A stretch of 7,570 bases of DNA, taken from Pseudomonadota bacterium. Lineage in GTDB: Bacteria > Pseudomonadota > Alphaproteobacteria > Rhizobiales > Rhizobiaceae. The stretch covers positions 1 to 7,570 of the forward strand of contig JAEYTV010000443.1 in assembly GCA_023433855.1 (NCBI GenBank), read 5' to 3'. Below, in pieces: positions 1 through 6,445 of this stretch (the first letter of the stretch is position 1; each line of letters starts with the position of its first letter). The notes beneath the pieces are model-generated. The model was given only the letters and a program-made list of their open reading frames with translations, searched no databases and was not told where the DNA came from. Position numbers and translations under genes: made by a program.

Positions 1-1
1 C

Positions 2-1777
2 ATCGCGCGGATCGCCGGCGTCTATGCCCGGGCGCTGCCCAACCTCTTCTCGCTGGAGTGCTGGGGTGGCGCGACCTTCGATGTCTCGATGCGCTTCCTC
101 ACGGAGGATCCGTGGGAACGCCTCGCGCTGATCCGCGAGGGTGCGCCGAATATCCTACTGCAGATGCTGCTGCGCGGTGCCAACGGCGTCGGCTACAAGA
201 ATTACCCCGACAACGTGGTGAAATTCTTTGTCCGACAGGCGGCAGAGGGCGGTATCGATCTCTTCCGCGTCTTCGATTGCCTGAACTGGGTCGACAACAT
301 GCGGGTGTCGATGGATGCGGTTGCCGAAGAGAACAAGCTCTGCGAAGCGGCGATCTGCTACACCGGCGATCTCCTGAATTCCGCGCGTCCGAAATACGAT
401 CTCAAATATTATGTCGCGCTGGCCGAAGAACTGGAACGCGCAGGCGCACACATCATCGCCGTCAAGGATATGGCGGGCCTGCTGAAGCCAGCGGCTGCGC
501 GCGTGCTGTTCAAGGCTCTACGGGAGGCGACAAGCCTGCCGATTCACTTCCACACCCATGATACGTCCGGGATCTCTGCTGCCACTGTTCTGGCGGCGGT
601 AGAGGCCGGGGTCGACGTTGTCGATGCGGCAATGGATGCCCTCTCTGGCAACACGTCGCAACCCTGCCTTGGCTCGATCGTCGAGGCGTTATCCGGGTCT
701 GAGCGTGATCCGAGCCTCGATCCGGAATGGATACGCCGCATTTCATTCTACTGGGAAGCGGTGCGCGCTCAATATGCCGCGTTTGAAAGCGATCTCAAGG
801 GGCCGGCTTCGGAAGTCTATCTGCACGAAATGCCGGGTGGCCAGTTCACCAATCTGAAGGAGCAGGCACGCTCCCTCGGCCTCGAGACGAAGTGGCACAA
901 GGTTGCGCAGACCTACGCCGACGTGAACCAGATGTTCGGCGACATCGTGAAGGTCACGCCATCTTCCAAGCTGGTGGGCGACATGGCTCTGATGATGGTG
1001 AGCCAGGATCTTTCGGTAGTTGACGTCGAGGACCCGTCGAAGGATATTGCTTTCCCGGACTCTGTCGTTTCGATGCTGAAAGGCGATCTCGGCCAGCCGC
1101 CCGGAGGGTGGCCGGCAGAGTTGCAGAAGAAGGCGCTGAAGGGCGAAAAGCCGTATACCGAAGTCCCGGGCTCGCTTCTCCCGCCGGCCGATCTCGACGC
1201 AGAGCGCAAGGCAATCGAAGGCAAGCTGGAGCGCAAGGTCGACGACTTCGAGTTCGCCTCCTATCTCATGTATCCGAAAGTATTCACCGATTTCGCCTTG
1301 GCGTCGGATACCTACGGTCCCGTATCGGTGCTTTCGACCCCCGCCTATTTCTACGGCCTGAAGGACGGAGAGGAGCTGTTCGCGGACATCGAAAAGGGCA
1401 AGACGCTCGTCATCGTCAACCAGGCGATGAGCGCGCCCGACAGCCAGGGAATGGTGACTGTCTTCTTCGAACTGAACGGCCAGCCGCGCCGCATCAAGGT
1501 CCCCGATCGCGCCCATGGTGCTTCGGGGGCAGCCGTCCGCCGCAAGGCGGAAAGCGGGAACGCCGCCCATCTCGGGGCGCCGATGCCTGGGGTCGTGTCG
1601 CGCGTCTTTGCTGCTGCTGGCCAAGCGGTCAAGGCGGGCGACGTGTTGCTCTCCATCGAGGCGATGAAGATCGAAACGGCCCTGCATGCCGAAAGGGACG
1701 GTACGATCGCCGAGGTGCTGGTCAAGGCAGGCGACCAGATCGATGCCAAGGACTTGCTCATCGTTTACGGTGCCTGA
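2..1777 (+). CDS. pyc: Pyruvate carboxylase, C-terminal part (5' end outside window)
   Basis: Pyruvate carboxylase makes oxaloacetate from pyruvate and bicarbonate using ATP and biotin, replenishing the TCA cycle in the cytoplasm. The frame is open from the left edge, giving 591 residues ending in TGA; the N-terminal biotin carboxylase domain lies upstream. Visible parts in window numbering are the carboxyltransferase domain (about 1-437), the allosteric/tetramerisation domain (about 438-505) and the biotin carrier domain (about 513-591). Key residues are Lys155 in VKDMAG (the carbamylated metal ligand), His184 and His186 in HFHTHD (metal ligands), Thr319 in KVTPSSK (catalytic) and Lys556 in EAMKIET (biotin attachment, codon 1667-1669). 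With an offset of 563 these match Rhizobium etli Lys718, His747, His749, Thr882 and Lys1119. One oddity is that the residue after the biotinyl lysine is Ile, where Met is usual. No frameshift is seen, and the identification is secure. Confidence 0.97.
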   Translation: MARIAGVYARALPNLFSLECWGGATFDVSMRFLTEDPWERLALIREGAPNILLQMLLRGANGVGYKNYPDNVVKFFVRQAAEGGIDLFRVFDCLNWVDNMRVSMDAVAEENKLCEAAICYTGDLLNSARPKYDLKYYVALAEELERAGAHIIAVKDMAGLLKPAAARVLFKALREATSLPIHFHTHDTSGISAATVLAAVEAGVDVVDAAMDALSGNTSQPCLGSIVEALSGSERDPSLDPEWIRRISFYWEAVRAQYAAFESDLKGPASEVYLHEMPGGQFTNLKEQARSLGLETKWHKVAQTYADVNQMFGDIVKVTPSSKLVGDMALMMVSQDLSVVDVEDPSKDIAFPDSVVSMLKGDLGQPPGGWPAELQKKALKGEKPYTEVPGSLLPPADLDAERKAIEGKLERKVDDFEFASYLMYPKVFTDFALASDTYGPVSVLSTPAYFYGLKDGEELFADIEKGKTLVIVNQAMSAPDSQGMVTVFFELNGQPRRIKVPDRAHGASGAAVRRKAESGNAAHLGAPMPGVVSRVFAAAGQAVKAGDVLLSIEAMKIETALHAERDGTIAEVLVKAGDQIDAKDLLIVYGA

Positions 1778-1784
1778 CACGCCT

Positions 1785-1801
1785 GCTGCCGGAACGGCAG
1801 C
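1785..1801 (+). terminator. Short hairpin just after pyc, possible terminator
   Basis: A perfect 7-bp inverted repeat, GCTGCCG/CGGCAGC, with a 3-nt GAA loop starts 7 nt after the pyc stop codon. Its position and GC-rich stem suit an end-of-transcript structure. No T run follows (the next bases are GTCCGCTGG), so it is not a textbook intrinsic terminator. It may instead stabilise the 3' end or help Rho-dependent termination. Because the loop is tight and the tail is missing, confidence is low. Confidence 0.3.
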
Positions 1802-1935
1802 GTCCGCTGGATAGCTGCATTCCCGCGGCACTCCCCGTTGGCGAGATCGTGCCCGCCTTGGGAGCAGGCCCCCCATTCGTGACAATCCTGTTTCTGGGAG
1901 ATACAAATCGTGAGTCGCGCAGACCGATTGTCTAT

Positions 1936-1963
1936 TTGCCATTTCAATCGATTTAAATAAGAT
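1936..1963 (+). promoter_or_regulatory. Candidate sigma70-type promoter of the MFS gene
   Basis: TTGCCA (1936-1941, five of six matches to TTGACA) and TAAGAT (1958-1963, four of six matches to TATAAT) are separated by 16 nt. They lie in an AT-rich stretch that stands out from the GC-rich surroundings. Initiation about 7 nt downstream would give a leader of roughly 20 nt before the ATG at 1990, which leaves room for the ribosome binding site GAGGA at 1978-1982. This is a by-eye match only; a promoter here is likely from position, but the exact boxes are uncertain. Confidence 0.4.
1941..1958. promoter_or_regulatory. Operator-like 18-bp near-palindrome upstream of the MFS gene
   Basis: ATTTCAATCGATTTAAAT is an inverted repeat in which eight of nine symmetric position pairs are complementary, around a perfect core AATCGATT (1946-1953). 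It fills the spacer between the proposed -35 and -10 boxes, the usual place for a repressor operator. A central CG flanked by AT-rich arms is typical of LacI-family operators, but other dimeric regulators also fit. No regulator gene lies in the window, so the binding protein is unknown. AT-rich DNA gives some palindromes by chance. Confidence 0.35.
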
Positions 1964-1989
1964 CGCAGCGAAAAAATGAGGAATCAACC

Positions 1990-3177
1990 ATGGACATTCG
2001 CGCCCCTGCTGCCGATCGCCAAACTGCAAGCTTCATCACCCCCGAACGCATAGGTGTATCGCTGCTTTTCCTCATGAATGGCTTCATGATGGGTGCGTGG
2101 GCGCCGAGGATCCCTGAATTTGCGTACAGGCTCGACCTGAGCGAGAGCGGCCTTGGCCTGATGATCCTGACCTTCGGGATAGGCTCCATCGTCATGATGC
2201 CGCTCGCCGGCAGCCAGATCGCCCGGTTTGGATCAAGCCAGGTCTCCAAGGTTGCGGCGGTGCTTCTGACGCCTACACTGCTTCTTCTTGCCTGGGTCGG
2301 CTCAATCGCCAGTGGAGCGGTTGCGATCTTCCTCTTCGGTGGCCTGATCGGTGCAATGGACGTGGCCATGAACGCCAATGCCGTTGCTACCGAAAAGAAA
2401 ATGCGCCGTGCAATCATGTCCTCCTGCCATGCCTTCTGGAGTCTGGGAGGGCTGATCGGCGCTTCGACAGGCGGATTCCTGATCGAGCATATCGGGGGCA
2501 TCGCGCATGCAGCACTGGTGACCATCCTCGCGGCTGTCATGATTGCGGCCGCATGGGGGATCATTCTGCATGATGCGCCACATCCGGAGGAGAGCCGTCA
2601 TGTCAAAAGCCGTTTGCCGCTATCGCCGCTTCCGTGGCTCATCGGTATCATGGCGCTGTTCTGCATGATTCCGGAAGGTGCAATCCTGGACTGGGGTGCT
2701 CTTTACCTGCGCAATGAGCTCGGGGCATCGGTGACGCTGTCAGGTTTTGCCTTCGCGGCCTTTTCACTCACGATGGCAGTAATGCGCTTTGCCGGAGACC
2801 TCATCAGAGACCGTTTCGGAGCGGTCATGACCTTGAGGGTCTGCGCCGTCATCGCCATATTCGGTCTGTTGCTGATCGGTCTTGCGGAGAATTCCTTCAT
2901 CGCAATCGTCGGGTTCGCCCTCACCGGTGTCGGTATTTCGAACATCGTGCCGATCGCCTTCTCGGCGGCCGGCAATCTTCCCGGAATGGCTGCGGGGGTT
3001 GGTCTTTCGGTGGTCACCACAATGGGCTACTCGGGAATTCTTGTCGCGCCGTCCGCCATCGGCTTCATTGCCGAGTACACTGGGCTGGCGATTATCTTCG
3101 TGGGGCTCTCGGCGTTGCTCATCGTCGTGCTGGTGTTGTCGCAGTTGGCGAGGCACGCCGACAATGCACATCAATAA
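1990..3177 (+). CDS. MFS transporter, YbjJ-like
   Basis: This 395-residue inner-membrane protein belongs to the major facilitator superfamily. About twelve hydrophobic segments can be read, roughly at 20-38, 53-75, 85-105, 108-130, 148-165, 172-192, 215-237, 248-270, 280-298, 301-325, 335-360 and 364-386. A charged cytoplasmic loop (193-213) divides the two six-helix halves. Family-like stretches are MGAWAPRIPEF near helix 1, AMDVAMNANAVATE (122-135), EGAILDW (229-235) and RFAGDLIRDRFG (266-277); these resemble E. coli YbjJ and its relatives. The substrate cannot be told from sequence. The ATG at 1990 has GAGGA at 1978-1982, 7 nt upstream. The gene sits alone between pyc and ispG, 212 and 112 bp away, with its own probable promoter and an operator-like palindrome. 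The family call is firm, the subgroup likely. Confidence 0.88.
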   Translation: MDIRAPAADRQTASFITPERIGVSLLFLMNGFMMGAWAPRIPEFAYRLDLSESGLGLMILTFGIGSIVMMPLAGSQIARFGSSQVSKVAAVLLTPTLLLLAWVGSIASGAVAIFLFGGLIGAMDVAMNANAVATEKKMRRAIMSSCHAFWSLGGLIGASTGGFLIEHIGGIAHAALVTILAAVMIAAAWGIILHDAPHPEESRHVKSRLPLSPLPWLIGIMALFCMIPEGAILDWGALYLRNELGASVTLSGFAFAAFSLTMAVMRFAGDLIRDRFGAVMTLRVCAVIAIFGLLLIGLAENSFIAIVGFALTGVGISNIVPIAFSAAGNLPGMAAGVGLSVVTTMGYSGILVAPSAIGFIAEYTGLAIIFVGLSALLIVVLVLSQLARHADNAHQ

Positions 3178-3225
3178 CCAGCGAGAAGCAGGCCCGATGC
3201 ACAAGAGAAGTGAGCGACCCGCCGG

Positions 3226-3231
3226 TTGACA
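3226..3231 (+). promoter_or_regulatory. Possible -35 box upstream of ispG
   Basis: TTGACA is a perfect consensus -35 hexamer 58 nt before the preferred ispG start. No good -10 box lies 16-18 nt downstream; the best nearby match, TGAAAT at 3253-3258, is 21 nt away, which is too far. It may be coincidence or a promoter with a poor -10. Transcription of ispG by read-through from the transporter gene is also possible, since I see no terminator in the 112-bp gap. Confidence 0.2.
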
Positions 3232-3271
3232 AGCCACAAAGCATGCGCCACCTGAAATGCGCGCAATTACC

Positions 3272-3276
3272 GGAGG
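3272..3276 (+). promoter_or_regulatory. Ribosome binding site deciding the ispG start
   Basis: GGAGG is a strong Shine-Dalgarno core upstream of the ATG at 3290, with a rather long 13-nt spacing. It lies inside the reading frame of the alternative ATG at 3257, which itself has no purine-rich site before it. This favours 3290 as the true start. Confidence 0.55.
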
Positions 3277-3289
3277 CAGCAAGAGCCCG

Positions 3290-4540
3290 ATGTCTCAACC
3301 CGTCGATTACGATCCCCGTCCGCGCCACACGACCGTTGCAGTCGACGTCGGTGGCGTAATTGTCGGTGGCGGAGCGCCCGTCGTCGTGCAGTCGATGACC
3401 AATACGGATACGGCCGATATTGACGCCACGGTCGCTCAGGTCGCGGCGCTTCATGAGGCGGGTTCCGAGATTGTCCGCATCACTGTCGACCGTGACGAAA
3501 GCGCCGCGGCTGTGCCGAAGATACGGGAGCGGCTGCTGCGTCTCGGCATGGATGTTCCGCTTGTTGGCGATTTTCACTATATCGGCCACAAGTTGCTTGC
3601 CGATCATCCCGCATGCGCCGAGGCTTTGGCAAAATACCGCATCAACCCAGGGAATGTCGGCTTCAAAGACAAGAAGGACAAGCAGTTCGCCGATATCATC
3701 GAGATGGCGATCCGCTATGACAAGCCGGTACGGATCGGCGTCAACTGGGGCTCGCTGGACCAGGACCTCCTGACCACCTTGATGGATCGCAACGCAAACC
3801 AGGGGTCGCCGCTCTCGGCCCGCCAGGTGATGCATGAGGCAATCGTCCAGTCGGCGCTGATCTCGGCGGAACTCGCCGAAAGTCTCGGCTTGCCGCGGAA
3901 CCGTATCATTCTGTCTGCCAAGGTGAGCCAGGTGCAGGACCTGATTGCGGTCTACTCCATGCTTGCCGCACGTTCCAACCACGCGCTGCATCTTGGGCTG
4001 ACCGAGGCAGGCATGGGGTCGAAGGGCATCGTCGCCTCGTCGGCGGCCATGGGTTACGTGCTCCAGCAGGGCATCGGCGACACGATCCGCGTGTCACTCA
4101 CGCCGGAACCCAACGGTGACCGCACACGGGAAGTGCAGGTAGCGCAGGAGCTTCTTCAGGTCATGGGTTTCCGGCAGTTCGTGCCGGTCGTCGCAGCTTG
4201 TCCAGGCTGCGGCCGGACCACCTCGACCGTGTTTCAGGAATTGGCCCAGCGTATCCAGGACGATATTCGCAAGAACATGCCGGTCTGGCGGGAAAAATAC
4301 CCCGGCGTCGAAGCGCTCAATGTTGCCGTCATGGGCTGCATCGTCAACGGACCCGGCGAGAGCAAGCACGCGGATATCGGCATTTCGTTGCCGGGTACCG
4401 GCGAGGCGCCTGCGGCACCTGTCTTCATTGACGGCAAGAAGGCAATGACCTTGCGCGGTCCGGACATCGCCGGTGATTTTGAGAAGCTGGTCATAGACTA
4501 CATCGAGCAGCGCTTCGGGCGTCGGACCGCGGCAGAGTGA
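3290..4540 (+). CDS. ispG: 4-hydroxy-3-methylbut-2-enyl diphosphate synthase (IspG/GcpE)
   Basis: IspG reductively converts the cyclic diphosphate MEcPP to HMBPP, the penultimate step of the MEP isoprenoid pathway, using a 4Fe-4S cluster in the cytoplasm. From the ATG at 3290 it has 416 residues. The N-terminal TIM-barrel part carries [27 protein letters not shown] and RIGVNWGSL. The C-terminal cluster domain holds Cys304 and Cys307 (CPGCGRTT), Cys350 and Glu357 (GCIVNGPGE), equivalent to E. coli Cys270, Cys273, Cys305 and Glu312. The second to third cysteine interval is 11 residues longer than in E. coli, which I take to be lineage-typical. An in-frame ATG at 3257 would add 11 residues (through SKSP), but it lacks a ribosome binding site and the family alignment begins after it. 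The lipoprotein gene follows 91 bp downstream on the same strand. Identification is secure; only the start is debatable. Confidence 0.96.
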   Translation: MSQPVDYDPRPRHTTVAVDVGGVIVGGGAPVVVQSMTNTDTADIDATVAQVAALHEAGSEIVRITVDRDESAAAVPKIRERLLRLGMDVPLVGDFHYIGHKLLADHPACAEALAKYRINPGNVGFKDKKDKQFADIIEMAIRYDKPVRIGVNWGSLDQDLLTTLMDRNANQGSPLSARQVMHEAIVQSALISAELAESLGLPRNRIILSAKVSQVQDLIAVYSMLAARSNHALHLGLTEAGMGSKGIVASSAAMGYVLQQGIGDTIRVSLTPEPNGDRTREVQVAQELLQVMGFRQFVPVVAACPGCGRTTSTVFQELAQRIQDDIRKNMPVWREKYPGVEALNVAVMGCIVNGPGESKHADIGISLPGTGEAPAAPVFIDGKKAMTLRGPDIAGDFEKLVIDYIEQRFGRRTAAE

Positions 4541-4543
4541 TCC

Positions 4544-4557
4544 TGTCTCAAGAGACG
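4544..4557 (+). other. Small hairpin after ispG
   Basis: TGTCT-CAAG-AGACG folds as a 4-bp GTCT/AGAC stem, with a possible outer T-G wobble, starting 3 nt after the ispG stop. It is short and no T run follows, so a terminator call is not justified. It may mark the 3' end of the ispG message or be chance. Confidence 0.15.
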
Positions 4558-4631
4558 CATGTGCCCTCCTCGCTATTGCCGCAATTCGTGGTAAATGGAG
4601 ACGCACCACGGACGACGGGACACTGATTCAC

Positions 4632-5291
4632 ATGCTCAAAAAACTTGCCATCGTCGCGCTTTGCGCGACCTATCTCTCTGCCTGCACCACCACGGACCCC
4701 TATACCGGCGAGCAGAAGGTTTCCAATACGGCGGGCGGTGCCGCGATCGGTGCCGGTCTCGGTGCACTTGGCGGTCTCGTCATCGGCGGCGGCGATAAAG
4801 GCCGTAACGCCCTTATCGGGGCTGCCATCGGCGGTCTGGCTGGCGGCGCCATCGGCAACTACATGGATAATCAGGAGGCAGAGCTGCGGCGGCAGTTGCA
4901 GGGAACGGGTGTCTCGGTCACCCGCGCTGGCGACCGTATCATCCTGAACATGCCGTCGAACATCACATTCGCTACGGACCAGGACCAGGTGATCCCGCCC
5001 TTCTATGCGACGCTGGATTCCGTCGCGATTGTCCTCAACAAGTTCGGCAAGACCTATATCGACGTCAACGGTCACACCGACTCCACAGGCAGCCTGCAGC
5101 ACAACCAAGGTCTTTCCGAACGCCGCGCGGCTTCGGTCGCCAACTATCTCGCAAGTCGTGGGGTGGATCAGCGACGCATGTCGACGATGGGCTTTGGACC
5201 GTCCCAGCCGGTCGCCTCCAACGCTACGCCTGACGGACGCGCGCAGAACAGGCGTGTCGAAGTTCAGATCGCTCCGATCACACAGGGCTAA
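4632..5291 (+). CDS. YiaD-like OmpA-family lipoprotein with glycine zipper
   Basis: This 219-residue protein is predicted to be an outer-membrane lipoprotein that contacts peptidoglycan. Residues 1-17 are a lipoprotein signal peptide (MLKKLAIVAL start) ending in the lipobox LSAC with acylated Cys18; the next residue is Thr, which does not block export to the outer membrane. Residues 35-77 form two glycine-zipper segments (GAAIGAGLGALGG and GAAIGGLAGGAIG) split by a charged DKGRN turn, followed by YMDNQEAELR. Residues about 100-216 are an OmpA C-terminal domain, with Asp150 in NGHTDSTG and Arg165 in LSERRA spaced 15 apart like the diaminopimelate-binding Asp271/Arg286 pair of E. coli OmpA, and a QNRRVEV ending. 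The order matches E. coli YiaD. The ribosome binding site is weak (CGGGAC at about 4616-4621), but the signal peptide fixes the start. The gene could be cotranscribed with ispG. Confidence 0.9.
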   Translation: MLKKLAIVALCATYLSACTTTDPYTGEQKVSNTAGGAAIGAGLGALGGLVIGGGDKGRNALIGAAIGGLAGGAIGNYMDNQEAELRRQLQGTGVSVTRAGDRIILNMPSNITFATDQDQVIPPFYATLDSVAIVLNKFGKTYIDVNGHTDSTGSLQHNQGLSERRAASVANYLASRGVDQRRMSTMGFGPSQPVASNATPDGRAQNRRVEVQIAPITQG

Positions 5292-5327
5292 TCGAGATCA
5301 GGCACTGGAAGGGCGCTGGGGTGCCTT

Positions 5328-5363
5328 GCTGGCAGCCTGAAACGGTTGCCAGCTTAGCTTTCC
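5328..5363 (+). terminator. Probable terminator at the convergent junction
   Basis: The arms 5328-5337 (GCTGGCAGCC) and 5344-5353 (GGTTGCCAGC) form a 10-bp stem with one G-U pair and a 6-nt loop, TGAAAC. On the plus strand it is followed by TTAGCTTTCC, a moderately T-rich tail, so it suits termination of the lipoprotein transcript. The stem starts 36 nt after that gene's stop. It also lies immediately 3' of the minus-strand ispA stop (5354-5356), so it may shape the end of that message too, though no T run follows on that strand. Confidence 0.55.
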
Positions 5364-6268
5364 CTGTTGGCAATGAAGCGGGCGGCTTCCTGGAGGAAGC
5401 CGGCTCGCTTTCCATAAGGTGTCAATATCCCGACGGCCTCCGCAGTAAGGATCTCGATCCGCTCTTCGGCCCAATCCAGGCCGTGCAGTGCCACAAGAGT
5501 GCCCTTGCCACGCACCAGATCTTTGCCGGTCGCTTTGCCGAGGGTGGCAGGATCCGATTTTAGGTCGAGTACATCATCGGCGATCTGGAATGCCGACCCG
5601 ATCTTCTGGCCGAATGTCCTCAACCGCTCCCGATGCAGCGGATCCGCGCCGGATATGATCGCACCGGCCTCGCAGGCGAAGCGCAGCAGAGCGCCCGTCT
5701 TCATCGCTTGCAGCGTATTGATCCCTGCCTCGTCGGGGGGCGATTTTTCCGCCGCGAGGTCCAGCGCCTGTCCCCCTGCCATGCCGCCCGGTCCCGCGGC
5801 ACGCGCAAGCGAGAGCACAAGTTCCGTTTTCAGGCGGTCTGAAAGATCGGTTTCCGGCGCAGCTATGATGTCGAAGGCATAAGTCAGCAGGCTATCGCCC
5901 GCCAGAATGGCCGTGGCTTCATCAAAGGCCTTGTGAACGGTGGGTCGGCCCCGGCGAAGGTCATCATCGTCCATCGCGGGAAGATCGTCATGGATCAGCG
6001 AATAACAGTGAACGCATTCCAGCGCCGCACCCGTTCGAAGAGCCGCTTGCCGGTCTCCCTCCAGGAGGCGTGCACTTTCTACAACAAGGAAAGGCCTGAG
6101 GCGCTTGCCGCCGTTAAGAGAGCCGTATCGCATCGCCGCCATCAGATGGGGCGGCCGCGCAATCTCCGCGGATTGCGGTAAATCTGACAGAAGCGAAGCC
6201 AGCATGCACTCCGTCTCGGCGGCGCATTCGGCCAGGCTTTTTTCGAATTCCGTTCTCGTGTCCGTCAT
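5354..6268 (-). CDS. ispA: Farnesyl diphosphate synthase (polyprenyl synthetase family)
   Basis: This enzyme condenses IPP with DMAPP and then GPP to give farnesyl diphosphate, precursor of undecaprenyl phosphate, quinone side chains and hopanoids. The 304-residue length matches bacterial FPP synthases. Motifs are GGKRLRP (53-59), the first Asp-rich motif DDLPAMD (94-100) followed by DDDLRRGRPT, KTGALL (190-195), and the second Asp-rich motif DDVLD (231-235). The two-residue insertion in the first motif and Tyr-Ser (89-90), five and four positions before it, are typical of the bacterial E. coli IspA type. A geranylgeranyl product cannot be strictly excluded. The ATG at 6268 is preferred, with AAAGAG (plus-strand 6274-6279) 5 nt upstream; the open frame continues to a TTG at 6304, but that extension (residues before MTDTRTEF) looks non-coding. 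It is convergent with the lipoprotein gene and divergent from mtgA. Confidence 0.93.
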   Translation of the reverse strand: MTDTRTEFEKSLAECAAETECMLASLLSDLPQSAEIARPPHLMAAMRYGSLNGGKRLRPFLVVESARLLEGDRQAALRTGAALECVHCYSLIHDDLPAMDDDDLRRGRPTVHKAFDEATAILAGDSLLTYAFDIIAAPETDLSDRLKTELVLSLARAAGPGGMAGGQALDLAAEKSPPDEAGINTLQAMKTGALLRFACEAGAIISGADPLHRERLRTFGQKIGSAFQIADDVLDLKSDPATLGKATGKDLVRGKGTLVALHGLDWAEERIEILTAEAVGILTPYGKRAGFLQEAARFIANRES

Positions 6269-6445
6269 GGCGGCTCTTTGACATGGTGATTGTCGGCTTG
6301 GCAACGGCGATTTACCGGGTCACAGGAAGTTTTTCCGCCGTGCTGGCATTGGCGACGTCGAGCGGCTATGAGACGTCATGGCATCGAACGGGTGGGGACA
6401 TTGGACATCATACCCGAACAACATGCGCACGACAGGACGACCGCC
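6269..6445. promoter_or_regulatory. Divergent intergenic region between ispA and mtgA
   Basis: These 177 bp must hold the start signals of two genes read away from each other. I could not pick convincing -35/-10 pairs on either strand. Visible structure is limited to two copies of the self-complementary hexamer GACGTC at 6354-6359 and 6372-6377, 18 bp apart start to start. Open frames run through the region from both sides using TTG starts (6290 plus, 6304 minus), but I read these as non-coding extensions. Promoter content is inferred from gene arrangement alone. Confidence 0.4.
6434..6437 (+). promoter_or_regulatory. Ribosome binding site deciding the mtgA start
   Basis: AGGA lies 8 nt before the ATG at 6446. 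The longer in-frame candidates, TTG at 6290 and ATG at 6368, have less convincing sites and would place 52 or 26 residues of unlikely sequence ahead of the membrane anchor. Confidence 0.5.

Noticed and set aside
1108..1956. 282-codon plus-strand frame crossing the end of pyc into the intergenic gap
   Set aside because: It is a shifted frame of pyc with low-complexity Arg/Gly/Pro composition. The real frame has the biotin carrier domain intact, so there is no frameshift.
743..2029. Long open frame of 428 codons on the minus strand, opposite pyc and the transporter promoter
   Set aside because: It overlaps the well-conserved pyc coding sequence, its translation is rich in Arg, His and Gln without recognisable domains, and long antisense frames are expected opposite GC-rich genes.
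3119..3991. 290-codon minus-strand frame opposite ispG
   Set aside because: It is a shadow of ispG with no recognisable motif; the ispG frame is complete and conserved.
5301..5325. Inverted pair GGCAC/GTGCC downstream of the lipoprotein gene
   Set aside because: The arms are 5 bp with a 15-nt loop that pairs poorly; the neighbouring 10-bp stem at 5328-5353 is a far better terminator candidate.
6269..6304. N-terminal extension of ispA from a TTG at 6304
   Set aside because: The extra 12 residues are outside the family start. The ATG at 6268 has a purine-rich site at the right distance and begins the expected sequence.
6290..6445. N-terminal extension of mtgA from a TTG
   Set aside because: The added 52 residues show no family similarity, and the ATG at 6446 has AGGA 8 nt upstream and is followed directly by the basic stretch and membrane anchor expected of MtgA.
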